Assembly (NCBI GenBank): GCA_018374635.1 | Contig: JAHAEW010000049.1 | Location: 1 to 23,322 of the forward strand | Direction: 5' to 3' | DNA from: Clostridiales bacterium | GTDB lineage: Bacteria; Bacillota; Clostridia; Oscillospirales; Oscillospiraceae | DNA length: 23,322 nucleotides | Shown: piece by piece, positions 22,313-23,322 of the stretch | How positions within the stretch are numbered: position 1 is the stretch's first letter | Layout of the letters: every line of letters starts with the position of its first letter | The notes under the pieces: generated by a model | Database searches by the model: none | The model's input: the letters and a program-made list of their open reading frames with translations, nothing else | What the model was told of the DNA's origin: nothing | Program-made: the position numbers and the translations under genes

Positions 22313-22339
22313 TGTAACCGATTACAGAAACCGATTACA
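22313..22339. promoter_or_regulatory. Tandem cre/LacI-type operators before the aldolase gene
   Basis: TGTAACCGATTACA (22313-22326) matches the cre consensus TGWNANCGNTNWCA at every position. AGAAACCGATTACA (22326-22339) follows with one mismatch, so AACCGATTACA is repeated at a 13-base offset. They sit between the inferred transcript start and the ribosome site, the place where a bound LacI-family protein (CcpA or the neighbouring regulator) would block transcription. Confidence 0.65.
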
Positions 22340-22359
22340 ATATAGGAGGAGAAATCCAT

Positions 22360-23157
22360 ATGGGGACCATCAAGAGAATGAATCATATTTTCCGGGAAGA
22401 TGGCAACGCCATCATCACAGCCTTTGACCACGGGGTCAATTCCGGCCCCATGCGTGGAATCGAGCATCTGGACCAGGCGCTCAGGACCGTGATCGATGCG
22501 GGCACCGACGCGGTAATCCTCAACATCGGTATGGCCCGGAAATATGAGGCCCTGCTGGGCCGCACCGGACTGATCGTCCGGGCGGACTTCCCCTGCACCG
22601 ACTATGCCCGAGGCGCCCATGACAGCATCCTGTGCGTGGCAGTGGAAGAGGCGGTCAAGGCGGGGGCTGACGCGGTCCTCTTCAACGGCGGCCCCGATAT
22701 CTCCGGCGAGGACATTGAGCTGGAGCGCACGATGATCCGCATCATCAGCACCCTGCGCCGGGAGTGTGAGCGGTACGGCATGCCGCTGCTGGCGGAGATG
22801 GTGCCCGGCGGCTTCAACCCTCCCCAGGAGTATATCAGCATCGACAGCCTGAAGCTGGCGGCACGGGTAGCGGCAGAGGCCGGCGCGGACTTCCTGAAGA
22901 TGCCCTACCGGCCCGGCTATGAGGAGGTCGTGCAGGGCTGCGAGGGCCTGCCCATCGTGGTGTTTGGCGGCGCCAAGACCAACTCCCAGGAGCAGTTCTT
23001 TGCCAACATCGACGACGCCATGAAGTGCGGCGCCCGCGGTGTGGCCATCGGCCGCAATATCTGGGGCCATGAGCATCCCGACCGGGTGATCAGGCTCCTC
23101 AAGGGCCTGATCCATGCAGGAGAGAACCTGGAGACCGCCCTGGCACATCTTGGATAA
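22360..23157 (+). CDS. DhnA/LsrF-type class I aldolase
   Basis: This 265-residue protein belongs to the DeoC/FbaB/LsrF class I aldolase family, TIM barrels that use a Schiff-base lysine. Visible features are IITAFDHGVNSGP with Asp23 near the phosphate/substrate site, the likely nucleophile Lys180 in AGADFLKMPYRPG, and the phosphate-binding ends VVFGGAKTNSQEQF and GARGVAIGRNIWGHEHP. It would cleave or form a phosphorylated ketose or a related keto sugar; fructose-1,6-bisphosphate is one option, but the LacI regulator and dedicated operators suggest a specific catabolic substrate. AGGAGG lies ten bases before ATG 22360. It is transcribed alone. No kinase or transporter accompanies it in the window. 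Confidence 0.88.
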   Translation: MGTIKRMNHIFREDGNAIITAFDHGVNSGPMRGIEHLDQALRTVIDAGTDAVILNIGMARKYEALLGRTGLIVRADFPCTDYARGAHDSILCVAVEEAVKAGADAVLFNGGPDISGEDIELERTMIRIISTLRRECERYGMPLLAEMVPGGFNPPQEYISIDSLKLAARVAAEAGADFLKMPYRPGYEEVVQGCEGLPIVVFGGAKTNSQEQFFANIDDAMKCGARGVAIGRNIWGHEHPDRVIRLLKGLIHAGENLETALAHLG

Positions 23158-23175
23158 AACCGTGCTATAAGACCA

Positions 23176-23202
23176 GGGGGGAGCGGTTTTACCGCTTCCC
23201 CC
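23176..23202 (+). terminator. Hairpin behind the aldolase gene
   Basis: An 11-bp stem with one G-T pair (23176-23186 with 23192-23202) and a TTTTA loop lies 18 bases after the stop. There is no T-tract after it, so termination efficiency is uncertain. Confidence 0.6.
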
Positions 23203-23213
23203 TCAGAGCAGAG

Positions 23214-23322
23214 TTCCGCCGGGCGCAGACGGCGGAAGAGGGTCAAATCGTGTTTTCCGGCGGCGTGTACGTCGGAAAACACACTTCCCAGGACGCAAGT
23301 GTGCGAGCGAAAGCGAGTGCGC
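23214..23322. repeat. Cluster of inverted and mirror repeats at the window end
   Basis: Three elements follow each other without a gene: 7-base arms TTCCGCC/GGCGGAA (23214-23220, 23231-23237), 10-base arms GTGTTTTCCG/CGGAAAACAC (23250-23259, 23273-23282), and the mirror-symmetric AGCGAAAGCGA (23306-23316) inside a GC-rich stretch. They may belong to a repeat family or a feature continuing past the edge. Confidence 0.4.

Overview
The window reads as a GC-rich chromosomal segment of an anaerobic Firmicute, most likely an Oscillospiraceae-type (Clostridium cluster IV) gut bacterium. The reasons are strong AGGAGG ribosome sites, GTG and TTG starts, a SleB-type cortex hydrolase, class II (Firmicute-type) GalT, a YcbA/YcbB-like two-component pair, a PfoR-like membrane protein and a RidA with highly biased codons. 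The genus cannot be fixed from this sequence alone. No rRNA, tRNA, CRISPR, insertion sequence or prophage was seen. Genes are dense, most transcription units end in clear hairpins, and several long antisense ORFs are composition artefacts.

Layout: (1) 1-1600 holds a SleB-like hydrolase and two small membrane-anchored proteins of unknown role. (2) 1680-12271 is a galactose island. An mglBAC-type galactose/glucose ABC importer reads leftward; an AraC regulator followed by galK-galE-galT-galM (the Leloir pathway plus mutarotase) reads rightward. They are separated by an unusually AT-rich intergenic region with several promoter-like sites and one possible 26-codon ORF. Together these genes import galactose, convert the beta to the alpha anomer, phosphorylate it and feed it through UDP-sugars. 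(3) 12389-15905 (leftward) carries a PfoR-like PTS-EIIC membrane protein and, upstream of it, a YcbB-like response regulator with its YcbA-like sensor kinase. The EIIC gene has its own promoter overlapping a T-rich direct repeat, so control by the neighbouring pair is plausible.

(4) 16111-20116 is a six-gene leftward operon: a plant-type [2Fe-2S] protein, an NAD(P)/FAD oxidoreductase, a 2x[4Fe-4S] ferredoxin, a BFD-type [2Fe-2S] protein, a DAO-fold FAD amine/amino-acid dehydrogenase and, last, a GntR/HutC regulator. It looks like a multi-subunit flavin/iron-sulfur amino- or imino-acid dehydrogenase. RidA, which hydrolyses the reactive imines such enzymes make, is divergently transcribed from the same intergenic region. 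A perfect 12-bp palindrome just downstream of the inferred operon start is the likely GntR operator. The substrate is unknown, and this is the most interesting system in the window.

(5) 20886-23202 holds a LacI-family regulator with a long potentially structured leader and a TTG start, its terminator overlapping its own stop codon, then a DhnA/LsrF-type class I aldolase. Behind that aldolase's probable promoter lie tandem cre/LacI-type operators, one matching the cre consensus perfectly. The last 120 bases hold inverted and mirror repeats with no gene call.
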